Assembly: GCA_001898405.1 (NCBI GenBank)
Contig: MKTW01000019.1
Location: 1,368-65,367 of the forward strand
Length of the DNA: 64,000 nt
DNA from: Sphingobacteriales bacterium 44-61
Lineage (GTDB): Bacteria; Bacteroidota; Bacteroidia; Chitinophagales; Chitinophagaceae
Direction of reading: 5' to 3'
Shown: positions 44,801 to 52,672 of the stretch, piece after piece
How the letters are laid out: each line of letters begins with the position of its first letter
How positions within the stretch are numbered: the stretch's first letter is position 1
Made by a program: the position numbers and the translations under genes
The notes under the pieces: generated by a model
What the model saw: only the letters and a program-made list of their open reading frames with translations
Databases searched by the model: none
Told to the model about the DNA's origin: nothing

Positions 44801-47800
44801 GCTGAAAGTGTACGTTACTGTATAAGTGCCCGGGGTGCTGCTGCCCAGGTCAATGGCACCGGTGGCAGGATTAATGCTTAACCCCGCAGTAGAACTATAG
44901 GTTCCGCCAGCCTGGCCTGTTTGCGTTACAGAAGTTGTTCCTGTTCCGCAATAAGGTGAGCCTGTATACGAAATGGATGCAGTGGGGACAGGATTCACAA
45001 CAACAGTTACCGGTTTAATGGATGTAACACAACCACCGGCTGAAGTTCCCTGGATATAATAAGTGCCGCTTGTTCCTATTGCAGACGGATTAGCTAATGG
45101 CGTAGTACCTGCTGCATCCGTGAAATATGAAAGTGTAATGCCGCTACTGCTTCCCGCAGTGATAGCTGCTGCAGTGATATCAACTGTTGCAGGCGCACAG
45201 GCCGGTGCAGGATCAGTGATTATCAGAGTTGGTGCTGAAGCGATCGTTATAGCTGTGCTTGCAGTGTTGTTGCAGGTACCATTGGAGAAACTGTAAGTAA
45301 CAGTATAGGTCCCCGGAGTGCTGCTGGCTAGATTAATAGCACCTGTAGTTGGGTTCAGTGAAAGACCTGCCGGCGTTGAACTGTAAGTGCCGCCAGTCTG
45401 CCCTGTTTGCGTTACAGCAACTGCTCCTGCGGCACAGAAAGGAGAACCATTGTAAACAATACCTGCTATCGGCAAAGGATTGATTACAACTGCAACAGGT
45501 TTAATATCTGTACAACCACCCACGGTTGTTCCTTTAATATAATAAGTACCGCTTACTGAGATCGCAGAAGGATTGGCTAACACAGTTGTACCTGAAGCAT
45601 CGGTAAAATAAGTGAACGTTAAGCCTGGAGTGCTTCCTGCTGTGATGCCGGGTTGAGTGATATCAACCGTTGCAGGCGAACAAACCGGCGCAGGATTGGT
45701 AACAGTGAGTACAGGCAAGCCGGTTTTACCACCAGCATAATTAAATACAGTAGTGTTTTGTGTTCCTACAACCAGTTCTGTAACAGGACAGGCAACACCT
45801 GTTTGAGAACAAACACCACCATAATGGATCACGGCCTGCTCTGTAACAGCCGTACTGTTGCCTGTTGGATAGGTGGCAGCGGCAGCGGCCGGAACACGCA
45901 CAGTTGCAGTGAATACAACAGAATCGCCTACATCCACCCCAACGCCCATCAGGAAATTATAGTTACCGCCGCTGGCGCCTGTATAGCTGGCACCACCCGG
46001 ATCATGCGTAAAGCTGATAGAACCAGCATCCAGTTGCCACGGTGATGGCAGGTTTATTCTGAAACCATCTGCTATCGTAGTAGGTAATGGCCCCTGGTTA
46101 ATGATCTTGAATTTATAGGTCGCTACGATATCACCGGTTGTACAATCCATCACACCTGTAGTTGTAGTAGAGCTCATGCTGTACAGGTTGGTGTATTGTG
46201 GAATGCCGTTGATGGCTATCTTTTGTCCCTGCTGTTGCGTTGAGTTCACAACAGTACCGCAAAAAGCTGAACCGGCTGAAGCAAAACGGAAACTTCCGCC
46301 GCTTGAAAATCCACAGGCTGTTTGCAAACCAAATTTGACCCTGAACCCGGAAGTGGAAGATAATGCTGGTATCTCAGATGCAGGTATGGTAAATACGATA
46401 CTGTTCGATCCGATTGTCACCTGTGCATCAGCAACAGGAATATAAGATCCACTGCCGGCAGGATATTGCAATTGGAATGTTCCAGGCACATACACAACAT
46501 CCGGACCCGGCAGGTAAGCCGTTACTGTAAGATCTTTTACACCGGAAGATCCTGTATTGATCGTTTCTATCTCATAAGTCAGCACATCACAAAAATCATG
46601 TGCAGGTATGGAAGCCGGCTCTGCAATAATCGAAGTCTGCAAAGCAGGTTGCAGCGGAATCACCGCCAGCTTGATTTCTTTTTTATATGCAGCAGCTCCT
46701 ACATTGGCCGGATAAGTGCCTGTATTGGCACAATCGTACCAGTAAGCCAGTTGCATGCTGTCTTTGACACAACTTGTATAGCTGGCATTGATACGGTAAT
46801 AATTACTGCTTTGCCCCAATGTTCCCAATTGATAAATACCAGCACCGGTAGGAGCAATGGTAGATAATACAAAACCTCCAGGACCGCTCAGACGCTGAAC
46901 ACTATTGATGGTGATGCCCGCACCACTTGCTTTGCCCATCCATACCCTTAAAGCCGTAGCGATGGTCGGATTACTGATCTGTATTTCCCAACTGACAGTA
47001 GCATCAGTAGCAGTTGGTGTGGCATTGGCTGTGCTGGCAATAATTTCAGGAGCAGTTAAATAAATGCTATCCTTTTCATTGATTGCTGCGTTAGCAAAAC
47101 CTGTATTGAATCCCGGCGTTGCCACCTGACTCATATAGAAGAGTGCTTCAGAGCGGGGCACGGCTTCACATTCAGGTTTGATAGTCACCATTGCCGTAAG
47201 ACTGTGACCCTGATCGCCGGCAGGGAAAGTGCCGTTCTGGAACAGGCTGGCAATATCAAATACCAATGGATTGGCAGCAGCATTCACAGGAGTTACTGCA
47301 ACCGTTTTTGAAGCAGTAGTACCCACGCCGGTTGTGTAAGTATAAGTGACCGATGCAGATACATAGGTATAGTTTGCCGGAACCGTGTAACGGAATTCAT
47401 CATGAATGCTGATCGGCCGGTATTCATTTATAAAAGGCTTGCTGCCTGCTGCAGTTCCTCCAAGTGATAAGAAATGGTCCATTTCAGTTACCACATTGCC
47501 ATTACCTACGAGTGAATAAGTTCTTGCTCCGGTAGAGCCTGTTCCATAACCCACCAGGTTAAAGCTGCCTTGTGGACTGTTACCACAGGTAAACTGATGC
47601 GCAGGATCCGAAGGATCAGGAACATCGCTCAAATAAAAACTGTTCTTTACCTGCACAGGTACGAATACAGGGCCGGGGTTTCCGGTTACCTTATAATATA
47701 CATATACGGCCATGGAATCACCATCCAGGTATTCGGCATAACCAGGAGGGAGCGGCGTAATGCTATTGAGCGTACTGATGCTTACATCTACTTTCCGGGT

Positions 47801-50008
47801 ATTGCTGTTGCCACCCAGCACCGGAACATTGTCGCAAATATAAAATGGATCAGTCTCGCCAAACAGGTATATTTCAACCCGGGCATACAGGCTCGTGAGA
47901 TGACCGGCTCCGGCAGAAAAAGTATCCACCGCATAAGCATACTGGAAGCTTGGGGAAATCATTCCTCCAACAAATCTTCCGTTGAATACAGCCATTACGG
48001 TATCTCCAGGCATGGCAAGATCGAATCTTACTTTGGAGGGATCAGGAGTGCCTGCAGCATCCGCCACTCCATTATTATCATTGTCAGCAACACCTAAATT
48101 GGTACGTTGAATACTGAATCCGGAAAATTCCATTCCTCCCAATACATCACAGGGAGGCTGAGGGCAGGCCAGCGTAACAGGAGTCACTTCTGAAAACAAC
48201 CATTCTTCTGCTGCGCAGGTACTGCTGCTTTTCAGATAACCATTGAGAGTAACGGTATTTCCTGTTGAAGGTATGTTACAGTCGAGAGTAAGATTATCAA
48301 AAGCAAGTACCGCATTCTGCAATGTGCTTACGGAAAAGCCGGGTGTAATAGTATAGGTAGCAGTGACCGTATTTGTACCTGCATTAAAATTAAAAGAAGA
48401 GGGGCTTGCCAGAACTGCTCCTGTAACAGGGTGCTTTAAGCTGAGATCTGCTGCATTGCCGCTAAAATTGATACTATTGGGCAATGTTAATTCAAACCTG
48501 AGGGTAGAGGCATTAGCACCTGTGTTAACATATACGCCGGATTGGGCAATTGGAAAATGATATTTAAAAACATAAGACTGATCTGGCACAAGCGTGGCGG
48601 GCAGTGAAGCCTGTGGCACCAACTGGGTTTGTAGCGGATTACGCAGCAGGGATGATACCGGGGTTGTCCTTCCACCGCAAGGCGCTTCGTAATCATACCG
48701 TAATAGTGTACCTGCTGTAAATAAAGTATTGTTGACCGGTGCTGTTACCGGGCAATTCTTTTCTATATAAGTTATAAAAAGAGTATCTCCCGGATTAATG
48801 ACCGGTATGTTGAAAAGCACATTGCTGCTGGCGCTGCCAAAACAGGAAGCAGGTGTATTAAAGTTACCTGAAAGGGTGGGAGTCAGAGAAGCCCAAACTC
48901 CATTCAGCCCGAATTTATATTGGAAGCCCGAATAAGCCGCTTGCGCAGATACAGTTGTAGTTGCATCAAATGCCTGCAGGGCGGCAGCTGAAGAAGACGA
49001 AGTCGAGAAGAGGTTCAGTGAAAGATCATTCAACCTCACACTGCCGGCATTGGTCAGCCGGATGGTTTGTGTATGATTTTCACCGCGGCAGCTCAGGTTT
49101 TGCAGATCGGGAATGACCTTGAGCGAAGGCACATAAGAATTGTTCACGGTTGCGCCTGCTGTGGCAACACCCCCTACATTATTGGTAGTACAGGGACTGC
49201 CATCGCAGCCAAACCAGGTAGCGAATTTCGATTGGAGGCTACAATTGCTCACCATGGTCACGTTTTCGATCAGTGTGATACTCTGACCTTGTGTGAGCTC
49301 ACCGCCTGAAAGCGTAAAAGTGGTGACTGTATCAGTCCCCACAATAGTTTTATCTGTGATAAAAGTCCATCCGCCACTAACGGATATCCCTTTTATATAC
49401 AGGCCGCTGCCGCTGGTGTCTGCCAGATGTATCTTGGATACGGATCCCCATCCATTGTTGGTGATCGTGACCGTCCGTGTATAATTATCACCTGCCGCGC
49501 CAAAATAATTGCTGTTGGTGATATTGGTGATGGTAAGAGAGGCGCTTTGTGTATTGAAGCTGTTGCTGGTAACGGACGATGCAGGAAAGCAGGAAGAATT
49601 GAATGAATAACTGACCTGGTTATTAACAGATGTTCCTGCGCCTAAGGCAGCACAGGTGGCATAAGCTTCATAACTTATTTCAGTGAAACCCGGTGTAGCA
49701 GGAATGGTTTGAACATCGAGAGTGGCAGTATTACCAGAAAAGGAAGTCTCATTTACAGTACCAGTACCGCCTGAAAGGGTAGCCGATCCGCTTACATATA
49801 CATAACCAACAGGCAGGCTGATATTCAGCGTGCCCTGGGAACATGCAGCCGCCCCTCCCACAATTTTCACCTTGAATACAGCATTGCCGTTGCATACGTT
49901 CACCGGGGTGGACGGAGCACCATAATCAGGCTGCAGCGTCTGTGCAACTGAAGGTTTAAGGTTTAATAAAAGGAGGCCCAGCAGCAGAATGGGCAGGAGT
50001 CTTTTCAT
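41813..50008 (-). CDS. Giant repeat adhesin with gliding-motility-type C-terminal domain
   Basis: A 2731-residue T9SS cargo protein. A signal peptide (MKRLLPILLLGLLLLNLKPS) leads into about 1400 residues of DUF11/Ig-like beta domains (e.g. LTITNITNSNYFGAAGDNYT), then six full repeats and one half repeat of about 160 residues (about 1430-2490), an Ig-like stretch, and the C-terminal CHU_C/type B domain (about 2643-2731: FYIPNAFTPNNDGKNDVF, VFNQWGELVYETKD, GWDGIFKGK). Each repeat carries variants of PAPVC, AGSTPGLTFTYFTDAAGTT, SGTYYIQGT, TGQGGGTYSST and STPGTYTVTYSFSNG. It is probably a surface adhesin or gliding protein. It heads the operon with sprF and the PorE-like gene. Confidence 0.93.
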   Translation of the reverse strand: MKRLLPILLLGLLLLNLKPSVAQTLQPDYGAPSTPVNVCNGNAVFKVKIVGGAAACSQGTLNISLPVGYVYVSGSATLSGGTGTVNETSFSGNTATLDVQTIPATPGFTEISYEAYATCAALGAGTSVNNQVSYSFNSSCFPASSVTSNSFNTQSASLTITNITNSNYFGAAGDNYTRTVTITNNGWGSVSKIHLADTSGSGLYIKGISVSGGWTFITDKTIVGTDTVTTFTLSGGELTQGQSITLIENVTMVSNCSLQSKFATWFGCDGSPCTTNNVGGVATAGATVNNSYVPSLKVIPDLQNLSCRGENHTQTIRLTNAGSVRLNDLSLNLFSTSSSSAAALQAFDATTTVSAQAAYSGFQYKFGLNGVWASLTPTLSGNFNTPASCFGSASSNVLFNIPVINPGDTLFITYIEKNCPVTAPVNNTLFTAGTLLRYDYEAPCGGRTTPVSSLLRNPLQTQLVPQASLPATLVPDQSYVFKYHFPIAQSGVYVNTGANASTLRFELTLPNSINFSGNAADLSLKHPVTGAVLASPSSFNFNAGTNTVTATYTITPGFSVSTLQNAVLAFDNLTLDCNIPSTGNTVTLNGYLKSSSTCAAEEWLFSEVTPVTLACPQPPCDVLGGMEFSGFSIQRTNLGVADNDNNGVADAAGTPDPSKVRFDLAMPGDTVMAVFNGRFVGGMISPSFQYAYAVDTFSAGAGHLTSLYARVEIYLFGETDPFYICDNVPVLGGNSNTRKVDVSISTLNSITPLPPGYAEYLDGDSMAVYVYYKVTGNPGPVFVPVQVKNSFYLSDVPDPSDPAHQFTCGNSPQGSFNLVGYGTGSTGARTYSLVGNGNVVTEMDHFLSLGGTAAGSKPFINEYRPISIHDEFRYTVPANYTYVSASVTYTYTTGVGTTASKTVAVTPVNAAANPLVFDIASLFQNGTFPAGDQGHSLTAMVTIKPECEAVPRSEALFYMSQVATPGFNTGFANAAINEKDSIYLTAPEIIASTANATPTATDATVSWEIQISNPTIATALRVWMGKASGAGITINSVQRLSGPGGFVLSTIAPTGAGIYQLGTLGQSSNYYRINASYTSCVKDSMQLAYWYDCANTGTYPANVGAAAYKKEIKLAVIPLQPALQTSIIAEPASIPAHDFCDVLTYEIETINTGSSGVKDLTVTAYLPGPDVVYVPGTFQLQYPAGSGSYIPVADAQVTIGSNSIVFTIPASEIPALSSTSGFRVKFGLQTACGFSSGGSFRFASAGSAFCGTVVNSTQQQGQKIAINGIPQYTNLYSMSSTTTTGVMDCTTGDIVATYKFKIINQGPLPTTIADGFRINLPSPWQLDAGSISFTHDPGGASYTGASGGNYNFLMGVGVDVGDSVVFTATVRVPAAAAATYPTGNSTAVTEQAVIHYGGVCSQTGVACPVTELVVGTQNTTVFNYAGGKTGLPVLTVTNPAPVCSPATVDITQPGITAGSTPGLTFTYFTDASGTTVLANPSAISVSGTYYIKGTTVGGCTDIKPVAVVINPLPIAGIVYNGSPFCAAGAVAVTQTGQTGGTYSSTPAGLSLNPTTGAINLASSTPGTYTVTYSFSNGTCNNTASTAITIASAPTLIITDPAPACAPATVDITAAAITAGSSSGITLSYFTDAAGTTPLANPSAIGTSGTYYIQGTSAGGCVTSIKPVTVVVNPVPTASISYTGSPYCGTGTTSVTQTGQAGGTYSSTAGLSINPATGAIDLGSSTPGTYTVTYTFSNGSCSSSTTTSITIVAAPVLITHDPAPVCSPATVDLTASAVTTGSTAGLTFTYFTDASGTTALANPNAVGTSGTYYIQGTAASGCKTAILPVTVTINPLPVATISYPGSPYCQAATPSVTVTQTGQGGGTYSSTAGLAINPTTGIINIATSTPGTYTVTYSFSNGSCNNTTTAVVTIVANPVLVINNPAAVCAPASIDLTAGAITAGSTPGLSFTYFTDAAGTITLSNPSAITSSGTYYIQGTAASGCKTPVEPVTVTINPLPVASISYAGSPFCTSGGNATVTQTGQGGGSYSSTSGLTIDPATGEVNLSASTPGTYTVTYTFSNGSCTNTATTTLTIAPQPVLTITDPAPVCVPATINLTAAAITAGSTPGLSFAYFTDAAGATALSNPDVVTASGTYYIQGTTATGCKTTIRPVTVTVNPQPVATIAYTGSPYCAAQTAAATVTHTGQGGGTYSSTPGLSINPSTGEVNIVGSTPGTYTVTYSFTNGTCSNTATATLRIDPLPVLMITDPAAVCAPGTVNITAPTITAGSTPGLAYNYYIDPAGLVTLSKPESISTSGTYYIQGVAPSGCVTGIEAVNVVINLQPTATIDYSSSPFCVNAGGTGTVTQTGLGGGVYTSSPAGLSINATTGAIDISNSTPGTYTVIYSFNNGLCSNTTNASISILPMPVLVVNDPAPVCLPGTVDITTSAVTAGSTSGLSFQYYTDAACTTPLSNTSAISVSGTYYIRGISATGGCVTDAKPVVVTINSQPVITVSGASLVCKGEAVTLTASSPGNTITWQNMSGGNSVIVYPQATTTYTAVATNAAGCVATASVQVQVRDFDVTLTANANPIMPGTTLTLTTGANSAYSVIGWKPASVFQAQTALSQSFIIKDSSQTFTVIGRSVDGCLDTTSLTVALEPSDKDFYIPNAFTPNNDGKNDVFKVYGSSIKSVELRVFNQWGELVYETKDKDKGWDGIFKGKQQPVGVYPFGVKVTFIDNTVITKRGTVNLIR
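42540..45718 (-). repeat. Tandem coding repeats, about 480-490 bp period, six and a half copies
   Basis: Repeat starts recur near 45718, 45235, 44753, 44262, 43775, 43285 and 42793 (minus strand). The protein repeat has two halves: a YFTDA/SGTYYIQGT unit and a GSPYC/STPGTYTVTYSF unit, each with paired Cys. The DNA is similar enough between copies that antisense frames recur too. The seventh copy keeps only the first half and is followed by a different Ig-like domain. Confidence 0.85.
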
Positions 50009-50751
50009 GGTTCGGTAGAGTTAGGTAATGGTGTCAGTGGGATCAGCGGGATAGGGGTATCCTGCTCATACCAAGATGCCTTAAATACTACCAGCTTTTA
50101 GGGTGATCATTTGCCGGATTTACCGGGGATGGCGTTGAGAAACAGTGGCGCCTGAGGAGGCGATATGACGGGATAGGCAGTGTAGTTTTGTATCATGTTT
50201 TTCTGGATTTTGGATAATGGATTGCTCGAAGCAACTAACTAATTATTAAAATAAATCAATTGCACAGTATTAAACAACAGTTAAAGCCTGATTATTGCGT
50301 ATTCGGCCTTTATCGTAGAAAAAACTACATGGAAATACTCATTTCAAGAGGTACAAACTCTTAAAAACCTGCTTTTTTACCCCAATCTATGAGGATATTA
50401 AATCGTATGTTTCCTGATGATTTGTACGCGTTTAGTGCAGATTTTACCAGTTTTTATGCCTGGAAGCCGAAATGGATAAAACAGCTTACAGGCAAGCGTT
50501 TCAGGCGATGGTAACTGGTATTTATACGCGTTGCCCGAAACAGCATAATACCCGATAAATACCCCTGGGTTGTTCTTACGATAAGAGTATTTACCAGTAG
50601 ATAATGAAAATACACTATAGTGATATCGTATTACTACGCTAAGCAATGGATCAAAAAAAGGTTTTCCACATATTTTTCACATGGAACATCTCTATTCGCT
50701 GAAACCTTTAACTGGTAAGGGTTTCAGCCTTATCAGCTGAAAATGAAAAAA
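50009..50751. other. Long intergenic region upstream of the adhesin operon
   Basis: About 740 bp with no convincing gene; a minus-strand 82-codon frame (50398-50646) has no recognisable features. It holds the leader and probably the promoter of the 12-kb adhesin operon. TACCAGT occurs four times: plus orientation at 50445 and 50592, minus at 50514 and 50711. GTAG-A6-CTAC (50315-50328) is an inverted repeat. An imperfect hairpin at 50701-50725 (GAAACCTTTA/TAAGGGTTTC) follows the AraC gene stop on the minus strand. Confidence 0.5.
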
Positions 50752-51627
50752 TTATTCCACAGGTTTTCCAGCGACTTGGGTGGAATTGAAGCGAAAAAAA
50801 TTCTGACGGAAGGCCTTCGGATTTATACTTTTTTTCTTCAAAAAAACCCGGTTGAAATAAGCCAGGTTCTCAAACCCGCAGCTGTAAGCAATGGCCCCGA
50901 CGGGTTGATCAGATCCTGTAAGCAAGGCGCAGGCCCGGCTGATCCGGACATCATTTACGTAGTCTGAAAAGGTTTTTCCCGTAGCCCGCCGGAAGAATTT
51001 ACAGAAAGCAGCTTCAGAAAGATTGACCAGCCCGGCCACTTCATCCAGGCCGATCTTCCGGTCTATATTCCGCTGCACATAACGGCAAACCTTATTGATC
51101 CGGGTCTCATTCTCTCCACCAGTAACGGGTATAAAATTTTGAGAAGCAAGAATTAATGGTTGTTGTTGAGATAACTGCTCCAATATAGATAGGAGTTGAA
51201 CAATCTTCTCCGGGCCAGGCAGGGCCGGCAAGCGGCAGAGTGCTTTCCAAAGTGCAGGTTTCCCGGGAAAATAAAGCCCCCTCGCTGAAAGATCAAGCAG
51301 CTCCGCCAGTTTTTTAAACTCCGGCAAGCTCAGAAAAGCATTAATAAAAGCCGTAGGAAATTGGATCACTATCGCTGAACAATCCTTTTCCATCGGGTCG
51401 CTCACCCAGGTATGCGGCATGGAAGGCCCGATGAGCACCAGGTCGCCTGGCCCAAAGTTCTCATGACTATCACCCACCAGCCTTTTCCCACTGCCTTCAA
51501 TGATCAGGGTCAGCTCATACTCGGGATGGTAATGCCATTTAAACTCAAACAAGGGCACATCCAGCTGGTAAGCCAGGAAGGACTGATTCCCTTTTTTACT
51601 GCCAATATCTTCGTAGAAAGGCTTCAT
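50752..51627 (-). CDS. AraC-family transcriptional regulator with cupin sensor domain
   Basis: A 291-residue regulator. The N-terminal cupin-like domain (about 10-110) includes FEFKWHYHPEYELTLIIEGS and FGPGDLVLIGPSMPHTWV, with histidines of the cupin pocket. The C-terminal double HTH (about 185-285) shows IGLDEVAGLVNLSEAAFCKF, FRRATGKTFSDYVNDVRISR and IAYSCGFENLAYFNRVFLKK. It is divergent from the PhyH-GH127-GH13 genes with a 125-bp gap, so it is the likely regulator of that locus, probably responding to a sugar. Confidence 0.93.
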   Translation of the reverse strand: MKPFYEDIGSKKGNQSFLAYQLDVPLFEFKWHYHPEYELTLIIEGSGKRLVGDSHENFGPGDLVLIGPSMPHTWVSDPMEKDCSAIVIQFPTAFINAFLSLPEFKKLAELLDLSARGLYFPGKPALWKALCRLPALPGPEKIVQLLSILEQLSQQQPLILASQNFIPVTGGENETRINKVCRYVQRNIDRKIGLDEVAGLVNLSEAAFCKFFRRATGKTFSDYVNDVRISRACALLTGSDQPVGAIAYSCGFENLAYFNRVFLKKKSINPKAFRQNFFRFNSTQVAGKPVE

Positions 51628-51728
51628 ACATACTTTTACAAACTCAAATTTCGATAAAATATTTAAAAATTGTCAATATAGTATCGGTTATTTATAGTTC
51701 TGTACGCTTTTACGAGATAATTGCTGGG

Positions 51729-51736
51729 TAGGTTTG
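51729..51736 (+). promoter_or_regulatory. Putative -7 promoter box for the PhyH-GH127-GH13 genes
   Basis: TAGGTTTG matches the TAnnTTTG consensus and lies 16 bp before the PhyH start codon. A TTTT near 51708-51711 could be a weak -33 element, but spacing is not ideal. Confidence 0.45.
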
Positions 51737-51752
51737 TTTAAAATTATTTGCT

Positions 51753-52574
51753 ATGCCAGTTTTGAACGACTCAATCCTCCGGGACCTTAATTCTCCCTAT
51801 ATATTTACTCCTGAACAAATCCGCTTCTATCAAACCAATCGGTTTATTAAACTTAAACATGTGCTGGAGCCTGAAACCCTCCATTTTTTTAATGAGGCCA
51901 TTACTGAGCGGGTGGCTAAAATGAATACTACTACCACCAACCTGAAAGAGCGCGATACTTATGGAAAGGCTTTTTTACAATTGTTCAATCTCTGGAGAGA
52001 GGACGAATTGGTGAAAACCCTGGTATTCAGCAAAAAGTTGGCTAATATAGCTGCCGCGCTCATGCAGGTGAAAGGCGTCAGGCTGTATCATGACCAGGCG
52101 CTTTTCAAGGAAAGCGGAGGAGGGATTACCCCCTGGCATGCCGACCAGTATTACTGGCCCCTGGAAACAGACAAAACTGTTACAGCCTGGATTCCCTTAC
52201 AAGAAACGCCACTCGAAATGGGCCCCCTGGAATTCAGTGCCGGCAGTCACCAGATAGTCGAAGGCCGGGAACTTGCCATTGGTGATGAAAGCGAGACCAT
52301 AATACAACAAAAACTTCGTGTCACTGATTTCAAACATGTGATCGAAGCTTTTGATATCGGGGAAGTGAGCTATCATTCAGGCTGGGTTTTCCATAGAGCT
52401 GGCGCTAATACGACCGGCAGCATGAGAAAAGTGATGACCATTATATATATGGACAGGGATATGCGGCTGAAGAAACCGGAAAATTCCAACCAGATCCATG
52501 ACTGGGAAACCTGGTGCCCGGGTGCCGTTCCTGGCGAAGTGATCAATTCTCCGATCAATCCGGTATTAAGTTAA
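51753..52574 (+). CDS. Phytanoyl-CoA dioxygenase (PhyH)-family protein
   Basis: A 273-residue Fe(II)/2-oxoglutarate oxygenase. Iron ligands are H129 and D131 (PWHADQYYW) and H214 (WVFHRAGANT), with R225 in GSMRKVM as the likely 2-oxoglutarate contact. The N-terminal FTPEQIRFYQTNRFIKLKHV and VTAWIPLQETPLEMGPLEF are typical. Family members hydroxylate small molecules; in bacteria they often sit in carbohydrate or ectoine loci. It is first in the locus with GH127 and GH13; the gap to GH127 is 98 bp. Confidence 0.92.
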   Translation: MPVLNDSILRDLNSPYIFTPEQIRFYQTNRFIKLKHVLEPETLHFFNEAITERVAKMNTTTTNLKERDTYGKAFLQLFNLWREDELVKTLVFSKKLANIAAALMQVKGVRLYHDQALFKESGGGITPWHADQYYWPLETDKTVTAWIPLQETPLEMGPLEFSAGSHQIVEGRELAIGDESETIIQQKLRVTDFKHVIEAFDIGEVSYHSGWVFHRAGANTTGSMRKVMTIIYMDRDMRLKKPENSNQIHDWETWCPGAVPGEVINSPINPVLS

Positions 52575-52672
52575 GCTGGAGCTTTTATCTAAAGTAAAAT
52601 TTTAATAAGCTAAATTTAATGTTTACATTTTATTTTATTAATCAATTAAATAGAGTGTTTATTTAAATAATC

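Noticed and set aside
43200-45296. Several plus-strand frames of similar sequence (starting MLPAVI...) at about 490-bp intervals
   Set aside because: They are antisense shadows of the adhesin repeats and recur only because the coding repeats do.
42540-45718. Regular repeats that could suggest a CRISPR or satellite array
   Set aside because: The period is about 490 bp, the frame is open throughout and the repeats are protein domains.
50398-50646. Minus-strand 82-codon frame between the adhesin and AraC genes
   Set aside because: No start context, no recognisable fold or composition bias, and it overlaps the repeated TACCAGT/TACGCG words.
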